Source: Gonatopus flavifemur (lineage: Eukaryota; Arthropoda; Insecta; Hymenoptera; Dryinidae). From it: a DNA stretch of 64,000 nucleotides. Shown piece after piece: positions 49,534-60,030 of this stretch. Both the position numbers and the translations under genes were made by a program. Below the pieces are notes generated by a model. The model worked only from the letters and a program-made list of their open reading frames with translations, was not told the DNA's origin and ran no database searches. Location: assembly GCA_018340375.1 (NCBI GenBank), contig JAFFJZ010000029.1, forward strand, positions 868,001 to 932,000, written 5' to 3'. How positions within the stretch are numbered: position 1 is the stretch's first letter; every line of letters starts with the position of its first letter.

Positions 49534-49869
49534 TCCACACAGCACCGAAGATTTCATTAAGATTGCAGAAATCTAATATCTGAAACATTGAAATATTTCT
49601 ATGACATTGCTGTATGTCACAGCGAGGTTCCAAAGTCTCTTCAGAAATATTGCAATGTCCGCTAATCTTACATTTGAATGCAATATTTCTGAATTATTTC
49701 TGCAATATTCCAAGAATATTTATGACATATTTCATTGTAATGTTTGTCTCGTAATATATCTGAGACATTGCAAATAGGCAACATTTCTGTGAAAGTATAC
49801 TGAAATGTAATGAAGGTGAAAGATCGAAATGTAATTGAGACATTTCTGAGATCTGTGGTGCTGTATGGG
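49534..49869. mobile_element. worn CCCATACAGCAC element (CA duplication)
   Basis: The right end, reversed, is CCCATACAGCACCACAG, like the hairpin element at 24051. The left end is TCCACACAGCACCGAAG. CA lies on both sides (49532-49533, 49870-49871). The interior repeats GAAATATTTCTG, ACATTGCA and TGAGACATT words. The left boundary is less sure than the right. Confidence 0.55.
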
Positions 49870-49957
49870 CAGATAGCAAATCGAATTCTGAAAGAATTCC
49901 ATAGGAACTCGCGAACGTGGAATAGAATTCTTTAAGAATAACTGAAATGATTGACAT

Positions 49958-50204
49958 CCCAGATAGAAAACCATGCCTTAAATATTTTGTAACATAATGT
50001 GCCGTTAACATACTGTCATAAACTTCGCTCAGCTTGCAATGATGCATAAAATGTAAACATTATGTCTTCATTATGGTACCATCACCTCGTTTTGCTACCA
50101 AGAACAATGCTTTATGCGGAAACACCTTGGTACCATGATGCAAACATTTCTTGGCGTGAATGTCACCATTATGATGGCATTATTGAGACATTTTTCTATC
50201 TGGG
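49958..50204. mobile_element. CCCAGATAG inverted-repeat element (AT duplication)
   Basis: CCCAGATAGAAAACC at 49958 mirrors TTTTTCTATCTGGG ending at 50204, with AT at 49956-49957 and 50205-50206. 247 bp, with words TGGTACCA, CATTATG and ACATTATG. Same end family as 5897-6111 but a different interior. Confidence 0.8.
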
Positions 50205-50419
50205 ATGTATTCCTTTGGAATGTGTAACATACTCGTTTATGATTGAATTCTTCAAGTATTCGTTTTACAATCCCGCAAAACTCTAGGCGAACTTCTCAAG
50301 GAAAACTTTTTTCTATATAAATAAGCCTTTTCGCATCCTAAAAGAGAACTCTTACAAAAGTCACGAATGATTTCATTGATTATAATAATATTTTTATTGT
50401 CGAATATACATCTAACCCG

Positions 50420-50647
50420 CACGGAGAAAAAATGGTTTGCTACAATAGCGCCTACAAACAAATTTGTTGTCCTTGCAAAAATATTTATTCCAGCAGCTGA
50501 GACGTTAGTTCTATTGTCAAATTTGTTAATGTCAGCAAAAAAATTCAGTTTTGCTAATTATTTTCCTTGTTTTGTTAGCTGAATTTTTTTTGTAGGCGCT
50601 ATAGTAACAGACCTGTTTGTTATGCCAGCAACAGCTTTTCCTCCGTG
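50420..50647. mobile_element. CACGGAGAAAAA inverted-repeat element (CG duplication)
   Basis: CACGGAGAAAAAATGG at 50420 mirrors CTTTTCCTCCGTG ending at 50647, flanked by CG (50418-50419, 50648-50649). The inner words TAGCGCCTACAA and TTGTAGGCGCTA pair. GCTAACAAA/TTTGTTAGC words resemble those in 23061-23448. Confidence 0.75.
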
Positions 50648-51006
50648 CGATACACCTTTCGATAAAAAATACAACAAATTCGGAACATCCTGTACAGACA
50701 GCACACAAGTCCCTTTTGCGTTCGCAGAGAATTCAGAGTAAAGAATACCTACGGAAATCATTTCTGGGAATTCATGGAGTATTTTTAATAAGTACATAGA
50801 GTATCACAAGAACTCTTTAAGAGTTCTTAATGAATACATGTGGGAGTTCTTGAAATACACATAGAAAATGCATCAAGTATTCGTACAGTCTACCCGTTAT
50901 GACAGTGAATATGAATCTTGATGGAAGTTCAAAATGTAGTCCTGTTCTCTCTGCTGAACATTTTTCCTATCGGTTTCAATGTGGTTTCTGAAACTTGAAT
51001 TCCCAG

Positions 51007-51262
51007 AAAGTCTTCGTGAATTCACGATAGAACTGTATCGGTTCTTATCGTTCTCTATAGGATTTAAGAGAAATGTATCTGGTCTTATCGTGAAAATCCT
51101 ATACAGGAAGTATTAGTTATTTGAAGAAATGTAATGGTACTTTTTTGAATAACTGGTATTTCTCCTATAGGAATTTTACGATAAAACCAGATACATTTCT
51201 CTCAAATCCTATAGAGAACGATAAGAACCGATACAGTTCTATCGTGAATTCACGAAGACTTT
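51007..51262. mobile_element. palindromic element at the inner edge of the hAT right arm
   Basis: About 95-bp arms, 51007-51105 and 51165-51262, pair with few mismatches (AAAGTCTTCGTGAATTCACG, TTCTTATCGTTCTCTATAGG). The left side continues outward as CCCAG (51002), as in other elements here. The right side lacks that end and runs straight into the hAT terminal repeat. Confidence 0.75.
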
Positions 51263-51905
51263 TCAATACATTATCAAATCATTTTTGCTAATTTTTAAAT
51301 ATCTCATATGGTCACGTGGTATAGAGGACATATGGTCACGTGGTATATAGGAAATATGGTCACGTGATATACTTGGTATATATATGTATAAATATACATA
51401 TATATATTACTCATAGTTCCGAGACAACTCCTTGGCGGCGCTGGAACTCGTGGTCTTGCTTTCGCATTATACCTTGGGTACCCTGTTTCAAACTAAACAA
51501 AGTGCGGAAGATGCCAATGAAGTGTATGAACATACACTGTGCCTTACAAAAATTTGGAATCCGATCTTCAAAATTCAAAACTTTCTAATCGCGTTTCGAA
51601 TTTTGTACTCGTCGGGTCTGGAGGTCTCGATGTGTGGACAAACATGTGTTGAGCGAGTTCCAGTTCATTCGCAAGCACAAGCCAGCCAATTTTGGACCAA
51701 AAATGGTCGAATGTTCGAGCACAAATGGATGGCTGATTATAAACTCGCAGTCAGATTTTCAAAATCACCGTTCACTGTGTTACAAAAATAACCAATCACC
51801 ACTTCGTGAGTAATATACCCGAAATTGATCGGTGAGTGTAAATTGAAGTTCTACAGACAGCGATGATTCATGTCAAAAAAAGAAATTTCAAGTTAGCCAT
51901 CACTA

Positions 51906-52227
51906 CACGGAAAAAATTTTAGGACTGAGTCAATGCAACTGTTTGTACTGAAAGAGTTCAAATGTAATTTGAACAGTAACAGTGCAACTTTTTGACTTGA
52001 CTCGGTTAAGAAATTGAATTGTAAAAATTCAAAGCAACATCAAATTCTTATAGTCACACGATGCTGGCCAAACTATTGGATTTAATGGCATGGACCGTGT
52101 GACTATACGAGTTTGATGTTGTTTTGAACTCTGAAGATTCGAATTTTGAACTTGCATAACGAAAAATGATTGAACTGCTAGAGGTATATAAATTTCGAAC
52201 TCTCACAGTCCTAACATTTTTTCCGTG
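51906..52227. mobile_element. CACGG inverted-repeat element (TA duplication)
   Basis: CACGGAAAAAATTTTAGGAC at 51906 mirrors GTCCTAACATTTTTTCCGTG ending at 52227, with TA at 51904-51905 and 52228-52229. An inner pair of arms contains CAACATCAAA...TATAGTCACACG. It sits inside the left target duplication of the hAT palindrome that follows. Confidence 0.88.
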
Positions 52228-52231
52228 TAGG

Positions 52232-52479
52232 CAGGGTCCTCAGATTAGACTCGCAAACGTTATACACACAGATGTGATTGTACGTCCGCATGAAAAAAGA
52301 GAGGGTACGGTTGCGCGCGCAACCTAGCACTCTTTCTCCTTCGCTCTCGCGTCAACTATCCTATAAGCAATGTAGAAAGCATGCTAAGACGCGTGCGCAA
52401 CTGTACCCTCTCTTTTTCCACACGGAGGTACCGTCGCATTGGTGTTTATAACGTTTGGGAGTCCAATCTGGGACCACTG
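52232..52479. mobile_element. 248-bp hAT-type palindrome, TCACTAGG duplication
   Basis: Ends CAGGGTCCTCAGATTAGAC and, reversed, CAGTGGTCCCAGATTGGAC. Arms of about 80 bp include CAAACGTTATA and AAAGAGAGGGTAC. The right duplication TCACTAGG is at 52480-52487. The left copy is complete once the 51906-52227 element and one TA are taken out (51900-51905 plus 52230-52231). Confidence 0.88.
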
Positions 52480-52487
52480 TCACTAGG

Positions 52488-53817
52488 TGCTCGCCAGACA
52501 TCAATTATTCGCGGCCAAAGCATTACTGAGTACGTTCTGGAAGCAAACAGTCAGATTGCTTGATGTCAGGTAAGAAATTAGTGCAACTCCTGCGTTACTG
52601 TTGAATCGCCTAGAAAAAAAGTGATATGACAGGAATCTTGGAGGATTGTGACTGGAAGTCTGATGGCAAGTTTGTGATATATTTAAGTGTGATCTTCGGC
52701 AAGGCCTTCTCAAAAAGTATAAGTTCTGGAACCTTGGGTTACTTTTGAGAGACTGACAAACAGTAGTACATCTCCCAATCACTCTAATATTTTGACAAGC
52801 TTGCCTTCAGATTTTGCGTCCCTTCGCAATATCTGTCGTTAGTTAAGGAGGAAGGCATGGAATAGTATTGAGGGGGATGCGGGATGGACCGAGCGATGTT
52901 TATTATGTGCTCAGTACGTGACTTTCATGTCATCGTCTCTGTTCCAACTTCGATCGTTGTGATTTCGGTACATATGCTTTTTTATACATCGCCCTGTATC
53001 CTTTGTTGATTATTGTTCTATGTTGCTCATACGGAGCACTTCCTCTCTAAATACATCTGGTGTTCTTTTTTTCTGCCATTCGTTTCAACTTATTCAAATC
53101 AACTGTGATGATCTGAGGTTCCTCTTCACATCCCTCACAGCAAAATGCTGAACAAATATACAACAAATTGTTGGGAACGTACAACAACAATTTGACGCAA
53201 TTTGCAGGGACGTTGCGATATGCTGTGAATCTAGGATTTTAGCTTGAGTTGTTATCGTGTTGCCAGGAAGTTGCTTGGGTTCATGAAACTCTCAATCACA
53301 TGCGTAGCAAATTCCCAGCAACTTTACGGAAACTTTATAAACAGCTGAGGAGCAACGGTTGCACATCAACTTTTGTTTCATGGGATTCCTCTGCTCCTCT
53401 CTACTCTAATCGCAAACTTTCCATTTTCTCATAACTTTCTCTTTAGCCTTCCCTATCTGTCATGCGAATCCTTTCTAAGCAGGAGGCAACTGAACACATT
53501 ACGGCAATACCTTGATGATAAAGTAAACGGCTCGTAATCAATGTTTCACATGCTTATGAACCAAGAAATAACCACTGGACATTTTCAAAGTTGACTGAGA
53601 GATGGATTTCATTTTGTAAGTGAGGTGCTTCCAAAGAAAACTATTCTGAATGTTTCATGAATTTTGTCTGTTTCTTTACTCTGATAACGGGAGCTAGAGG
53701 TCTCACTGAAAATATATGACCCACAAATCCGTATTCCATTGTCAAAAAAACTAAGTAATGTAGGTTACACGAAGTGTCGTGTTCTGTCTTCATCTAATCG
53801 ATTGATATCCTTTTCAG
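52488..53817. other. no gene seen
   Basis: Mixed-composition DNA; the sequence just left of 53817 provides the acceptor of the next exon. Confidence 0.4.
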
Positions 53818-54068
53818 ACCTGCATAGATTATTATAATCTTTATACCGATTATAGAGGCTTTCGTAAGTTATTTGACGTATACAAGCTTTTGTACGAGAA
53901 CAAGCATAATTTGTTCCGTGTTTTACAATCAACGATTCGCAAATTCACCGATGAAATTCAATTTATTCAAATTTTCAACACCCGCTCGTACATATTGAGT
54001 AAGAGGATTAAAAAATTGATGAATGCAACAGAAATGATATTCGACCTCAGCTCGAAATATATTGAATG
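53818..54068 (+). CDS. candidate exon of an unrecognised host gene
   Basis: A strong acceptor (branch-like CTAAT near 53795, then ATATCCTTTTCAG to 53817) is followed in phase 0 by 83 open codons: TCIDYYNLYTDYRGFRKLFD, then YENKHNLFRVLQSTIRKF, FIQIFNTRSYILSKRIKKL and FDLSSKYIE. The exon ends at ATG|GTGAAT (donor at 54069-54070), or at the TGA at 54070-54072 if it is the last exon. The peptide is rich in aromatic and basic residues and probably helical, with balanced composition and no repeats. I cannot assign a family. It is the best host-gene signal in the window. Confidence 0.6.
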
Positions 54069-54072
54069 GTGA

Positions 54073-55056
54073 ATTTATATAATGTTAAACACGTCGATGT
54101 ATACCAAAACTTCTTATATAGAAATACAATTTGTTGATTGGATATACAAATGATAAACAAATTTCACTGATGAAAAGGTGAATAAACTGTGTTTGGATTA
54201 TCAAAATTGAATATTGAACCTCTTGATGTAACATGCATGGAACTACTTATAACATACCCATGAATAGGTGCTGAAATTCGTATCATTCATTGATAATCCC
54301 CACATTCTAACTGCGTATGCAAAAAGAAGAGAAAAACTGGCTCCAATTTTAGACCTTCCCACAATTGAGAAGAAGAAATCTTGTCGTTAGAAGGCAGCTT
54401 ACAAGAAAGTCTTCTCATTCGTTAATTCCCAACTTCCACAAAAGAAACTTCTCGGAGCGTCAAACTCGAGAGAGCAAAAGTAAATATTTCCTCAGTGCGT
54501 TATTCGATTCTGCCTTGAACTGGCTAATCGTTGCAAAACCTCTGACAAAGAGATTTTTGAGAGGATAATCTTCCCATCGAGTTTACTTTTCAATTTCCAA
54601 GTATCCCTCCCTTGCATTCTGTTTTCAGACCACTGGTTTTCCTTCCAGTCAATGTTCTCGCTATCCGAATGTTTCGTAGCGCGATGATATCCTATTTGTC
54701 CTGAATTCCCCACGGCCAAATCCAGCTCGAAGATTGTGCGAGTGTATGCCTGTGTGGCGGTGTAAGTGTGTATATCAGTATCAACCCTCCATTTCGTCGT
54801 CTGATGCACTTCAGGAGTTTCAGACGAGTGTTTGAAGTTTGGAACTGCGAGACTATCGTTCAGTTCTCCAGGATCAACCGAGAATGGAGAGATTCTCGGT
54901 GTTAGTTCCAACGATGAGTTTTCCGTCCAAGATATACCGTTTATTTTTATGATATCGTCCGAGTCTCTTCCTCTTCATAAAGAGAAACAAGGCATGATAT
55001 ATATTCGTTATATATCACTTCTTGATTGAATATTAGTTTCCAACTCTTATCGATAT
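54073..55056. other. no firm gene
   Basis: Overlapping frames on both strands at 54365-55029 (up to 139 codons) lack splice support. Nothing else seen. Confidence 0.35.
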
Positions 55057-55185
55057 CCCTAGTAGAAATCACTCTAGTCATTCTCTAGGCGATTACAAGG
55101 CCTTACGAGGCCTTGCAAGTCCCTCACAAGGGCCTGGTAAGGCCTCGCAAGGCCTAGAGAATTACTAGACTGATTTCTGCTAGGG
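55057..55185. mobile_element. 129-bp CCCTAG inverted-repeat element (AT duplication)
   Basis: CCCTAGTAGAAATCACTC at 55057 mirrors CTGATTTCTGCTAGGG ending at 55185, flanked by AT (55055-55056, 55186-55187). The interior repeats AAGGCCTTACGAGGCCTTG-like words in both orientations. Confidence 0.82.
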
Positions 55186-55187
55186 AT

Positions 55188-57592
55188 GATTTTCAATTTT
55201 TGGGAATCATTAATTTCAGGATATCCTGCGATGAGTGGATGAATTTGAGGGTTTCAATTTGAATGGGAAGAATAAAACATTCGGAAGATAAATATTAGAC
55301 ACAATTCACACTTTATTTTCCATCTTGAATAACGATACAACATTTGGCAACCCACATGAAAAATATCGCTCGCGTTCAGGTTGAAAAACGAATTCGAGTC
55401 CCGCGAATCATAACATAAATTCAGAATTCTTCACGAGCTGGAAGATTTGGGTTATCAAACTTCCAACGTACCAATTTTACGAGTCAAGGTTCTGGTATTT
55501 TGCTATCGGATATATGCATGCAGGTCATATTTTTCAGGTGAGAAAAATAGAATTTGATATTCCAATTTCGATGAAAGTAGTATTCTTGTTCTTTCGTGAA
55601 TTCATTCTCACACGTATCAAGTATAAAAATCTTCACTTTGTACGAATGCTAATTAACGACTCGCATTAAAATTGTACGATTTAATTTCCATCCCATTCGC
55701 AACATTCGGTTCGTGTGAATTTGTTGCGAAGAATTGTGAGACAGAATAGCGCTGATTCAGGTAACCGAGTAACTATCGTTCCAACTACACGCCCTGAATA
55801 CGCAAGAAATGGAAATGAGTTTACATTTTCGAAATCAAGAGAGCTCTTAGCACGTACGTCGGATAATATTGTTCATAACGCGAACTAGTACACAAGAACC
55901 AACCGGGCATGATTTGTATTTACAAGGTAAAGGAGAGCTGGCTGTACGTTGATGTGTTTACGATGCTGCATTTTACATGTGTCTCCCTTTTCAATCTCGC
56001 AAAATGCAACTCGCATTGTTTTTCAGTCCAATGTACGAAGATTAGATCTCATTAGTCGTAAATAAAAATAATGTTGAGGGATGTTTGAAAGAAAAATATG
56101 TGTGACTCCAGGTATTCATTTGAGGTTGCAAATTGGTCACAGCAAACAGTCAAACCATCCTTTCGTTTTCAGGCAAACTGGTACATGGATGAGCATTGGT
56201 GTATAAACAGTCATTAGTATTTAGAGGGTAAACAACTGTTAACCGGAACGATAACGTCTCTCACGAGAAGATCACGACCTCATTTACACTAAGCCGCGTT
56301 GCGCGTGACCTCGAAGCCGAAAATTGGGGAAGAAGGAGTGAAGGAAAGGGCGGAAAGAAGGAGAAGAAGAAGGTCGAAGATGAAAGTACCCAACGTAGTG
56401 CTAAACATTCATCTCGCGCAAAGGTATCCGACTGATGTTCCCTATAATGCAAACTAAATTGCCAACCACTCTACGTTCTACCAGAATGCCGGAGTACCAC
56501 AAGGCAATTTTTCACAATTTCCAACCGAACGCTATTGGGAGGGGATGAAACGAGCAAGAGGGTTTACGAAGGAAAATAATGGTGGAGAAGAGAATGATGG
56601 AACAAGATGCATAGTGGGTCTTTGAAATGACAAGAGATCTCTATTTTCCTTGATTTTCATGAATGTTTATGCATGCAGGGTGTTCCAGAACCCAGCATTA
56701 CGGTTTCATACTCACAACTCACAGATTTCAATTGATAGAAATTCCTGTAAATGAATCCTTTTGGTATTCGTGATATATGTACTGTCTGATCAGTTACAGA
56801 GAAAATTTTGAATAAAGATATTTGAATTTACACAGTTCAACTTATTCCAATAGATCCATCTTGATCCTTCCAACACAAACCTACTTCACTGTCACAATCA
56901 TAACTCTTTCTTTTATTAATATCCATGGAATTAGGCAACAACGACACTCATATCCTACTGGTGGGAAAAAGATACCTAGAATCTATAGAAACTAATCAAT
57001 TCTGATACAATTTTCAAGAGAATGAAAGTGAGTTCTTAAATTTATCAATATGGATGAAAAGTCAGAAATATCGTTACAATTTGCATATAAACAATCGATC
57101 CAAGTTTTCGCAATAATAATAACAATAACATAATCGTAGAGTCAACACTCGAATACAATGTTTTTGAGATACGTTGAATGTTTTAGAATGTATAATCTTA
57201 TGTACTCGTTTAACTCGTGAAATGGAATCCATTCAATCGCTTGTTGTTTCGAGTGCAGGAGAAAGGGAAACACGGATACTTGTTATTCAATTGATTGGGA
57301 TTTTGTGCAAATTTATCCTTGAATTACTCGTAATGATAGCATCGAGCATTTAGGTTTCCAAGAGTGAATCCGTTCCCGCATGAAACTGTAATTAGTCGCA
57401 TGGTGTTGTAATTTGATTACCGGACAAGTGATAAGGAGATCTGCGGTGAGATCAAGGTGGTAAAAAATCCCTAGTGAGTTGCTCGAAGGGATGTAAATGG
57501 TGGGAATTATGGGATGTTGTGAAGAACAAAGAGAGAAATAATTTATTTCAATAAATGAACTGAAGTTAGTCGTAGAAAGTACTTCCAAGTCA
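55188..57592. other. no gene seen
   Basis: AT-rich DNA without supportable features; frames here are short and lack signals. Confidence 0.4.
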
Positions 57593-57594
57593 TG

Positions 57595-57834
57595 CACCGA
57601 AAAAAATAATTAGTCACCCTTACTCTAAATTAGTTCCAGCAACTAACATAGATACAGTTGTTTGTATTTGGATCACTAAAACGGGTGTTGGCTCAACTGA
57701 ATTCAAATTCAATTTCTTTGACTTTAGTTGTTGTTACTATTTTGAAGTTGTCCTCACTACAGCTTTTATTACTCGGAACTAATTTTCACAACTAACTTCA
57801 GTTCATTCGGTCAAATAAATTATTTTTTCCGGTA
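57595..57834. mobile_element. CACCGAAAAAAAT inverted-repeat element (TG duplication)
   Basis: CACCGAAAAAAATAATTAG at 57595 and, reversed, TACCGGAAAAAATAATTTA at 57834; TG at 57593-57594 and 57835-57836. The interior repeats AACTAA/TTAGTT and CAACTGAA words. One base differs at the very tip. Confidence 0.65.
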
Positions 57835-58144
57835 TGAAAGAAATAAAAACAGTGATGGAAACTGTAGTGAACATATTAATAATGTCCGCAGCGGAAGTGT
57901 ATTTGAATGTAGTTGACGATTTTAATTATCCGTATATGAATAATTGCAACTAGTTGTAAGAATTAATTTGAAGTGAAGGTGGAGTTGAAGTAAATGAGGT
58001 TGAAAGAATTCGACAAGTTTTTTATTAACTCCATTTTCTCCACTCGGAGACCTGAGGCCCGATGCATTACATTGTTTTTCCACATGCTCTCCTGAGTCCT
58101 TGCCTTGAAGCATTCCAAGGAATGCCCATGATACAAACAGCTTA

Positions 58145-59442
58145 TTAGGTGTATAACTTTGCTTCCGCCGTTTTGCAATAGATGGCTGTAGCGGTAAGTG
58201 GTAGTTGAAATGAATATATCATAGATGTCATACAATAAGCTTAGGTATTTTTAAACATAACGCCATCGAAATATTAGTCGATTTGTGTCTGCATCATAAA
58301 GTTATTCTCGATTAAACATGTCAGCTTACGAGCCATTACGAGTCAGAATTCTCGTCATTTGCGGGAGGTTTTAATTTTCTGCTTCAATATGAAAAAATCT
58401 GCGGCTGAGGCTCATCGAATGCTCTCAAATACCTATGGCGAGACCGCTATTAGTGAAAGAACGTGCCGAGAGTGGTTGCAACGATTCAAGAACGGTGATT
58501 TTAACATCGAACACCAGTATGGCGGTGGAAGAGAGATGGTTTTCGAAGATGCAAAATTGGAGGCATGACTTGATCAAGACCCGTGTCAAACGCAACAAGA
58601 ATTGGCAGGATCATTGGGTGGGACGCAACCAGCCATTTCAAAACGCCTAAAAGTCATGGGAATGATTCAGAAACAAGGAAATTGGGTGCCGTACGAGTTG
58701 AAGCCGAGAGATGTTGAACGGCGTTTGTGTATTTGTGAACAGCTGCCTGCAAGGCGAAGACGAAAGGGATTTCTGCATCGCATTGTGACCGGGGACGAAA
58801 AATGGGTTCATGACGATAATCCCAAGCGCAGAAAATCATGGAGATATCCCGGCCATGCTTTCACGTCGACGGCCACACCGAATATTTACGGTTCCAAGGT
58901 TATGCTCAGTATTTGGTGGGACCAGCTCGGCGTAGTGTATTATGAGTTGTTAAAACCGACTGAAACAATCACAGGCGATCGTTATCGAACGCAATTAATT
59001 CGTTTGAGCCGAGCATTGAAAGATAAACGGCCGCAATACAACGAGAAACATGATAAAGTGATTTTACAGCATGACAATACTCGACCCCATGTCGCGAAAG
59101 TGGTCAAGACATACTTGGAAACTTTGAAATGGGAAGTCCTACCCCACCCGTCGTATTCTCCAGACGTTGCTCTTCTCGGACTATCACTTGTTTCGATCAA
59201 TGGCAAACGGCCTAGCTGACCAGCACTCCCGGTCTTATGAAGAAGTAAAAAATTGGATCGATCGTGGATCGCTTCAAAAGATGACCAGTTTTTTCAACGC
59301 GGGATTCGTATGCTGCCCGAAAGATGGGAGAAACTAGTGGCCAGCGATGGACAATACTTTGAATCATAAATGTATAACCAGTTTTTTACAGTAAAGCCTC
59401 GATTTTCGGAAGAAAATGGCGGGAGCAAAGTTATACACCTAA
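58145..59442 (+). mobile_element. mariner element, dead, complete ends
   Basis: TTAGGTGTATAACTTTGCTT at 58145 mirrors the right end, which reversed reads TTAGGTGTATAACTTTGCTC (59442). TA lies at 58143-58144 and 59443-59444. 1298 bp, the normal mariner size. Confidence 0.92.
58318..59369 (+). pseudogene. mariner transposase, dead
   Basis: ATG at 58318 opens MSAYEPLRVRILVICGR, then a frameshift near 58366 leads to VLIFCFNMKKSAAEAHRMLS and the helix-turn-helix region (AISERTCREWLQRFKNGDF). A TGA near 58567 interrupts the linker. The same frame then carries GGTQPAISKRLKVMGM, NWVPYEL, TGDEKWVHDDNPKRRKSW (first Asp) and LQHDNTRPH (second Asp). At YSPDVA, near 59165, a one-base shift removes the third catalytic Asp of the expected APSDYH run from the frame. 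Remnants of the C-terminus end at TAA 59367-59369. Non-functional. Confidence 0.88.
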
Positions 59443-59569
59443 TACAATCATGATGTTCTTTCTTGAGTGAAGATTTTTGTATGGCATGGTAGATTCCGTG
59501 AGGATGTACAGTGGGTCAAATGGCCAAAAAACTGGCAATAATTATAAGCAGTCGTCGAATTCGCTTGAA

Positions 59570-60030
59570 ATTCACTACTCGGGGGTTTTTGGGGTCGCTG
59601 AATACGAATCTGGAGATAGAATTCCAAAATTAAAAATGGCGGATCCAATATGGCGGATCAAAATTCTAAAATTCATTGGATCTTTTTGAAACTTGTTACT
59701 TGAAGGTTTTCGAGGTCGTTGAATACGAATCTGGAGATAGAATTCCAAAATTCAAAATGGCAGATCCAATATGGCGGATCAAAACTCGAAAATTCATTGG
59801 ATCTCTTTGAAACTCGTTGACTGGAGGTTTTTGAGATCGCTGAATACGAATCTGAAGAGAGAATTCCAAAATTCAAAATGGCGGATCCAATATGGCGGAT
59901 GGAACTTCAAAAATTCATTGGATTCGTTTGAAATCTATTACTCGAAGGTTTTAAGGGTCGCTGAATACAAATTTGAAGATGAAATTCCAAAATTCGGAAT
60001 GATGGATCCAATATGATGAATCAAAACTTC
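59570..60030 (+). repeat. 121-bp tandem repeat, about four units
   Basis: GAATACGAAT (or close variants) recurs at 59600, 59721, 59842 and 59963, an exact 121-bp period. Units contain GGCGGATCCAATATGGCGG and AATTCATTGGAT. It is the same unit as at 41340-42290 in the opposite orientation. Confidence 0.92.

Larger units (their letters stand above)
48270..51485. mobile_element. 3.2-kb hAT-type non-autonomous element, long terminal repeats
   Basis: Perfect 8-bp target duplication TTTCAAAC at 48262-48269 and 51486-51493. Ends begin CAGGGTACCCAAGG. The terminal inverted repeats run 48270 to about 48515 and about 51266 to 51485, nearly identical apart from one 24-bp unit. Eight-base duplication plus CAGGG ends is the hAT signature. 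The interior has no transposase frame and instead holds a tRNA-like piece, three small inverted-repeat elements and a palindrome, all listed separately. Confidence 0.8.

Noticed and set aside
54492..54911. 139-codon minus frame
   Set aside because: Begins at a non-ATG codon, contains a dinucleotide-derived stretch and has no convincing splice sites.
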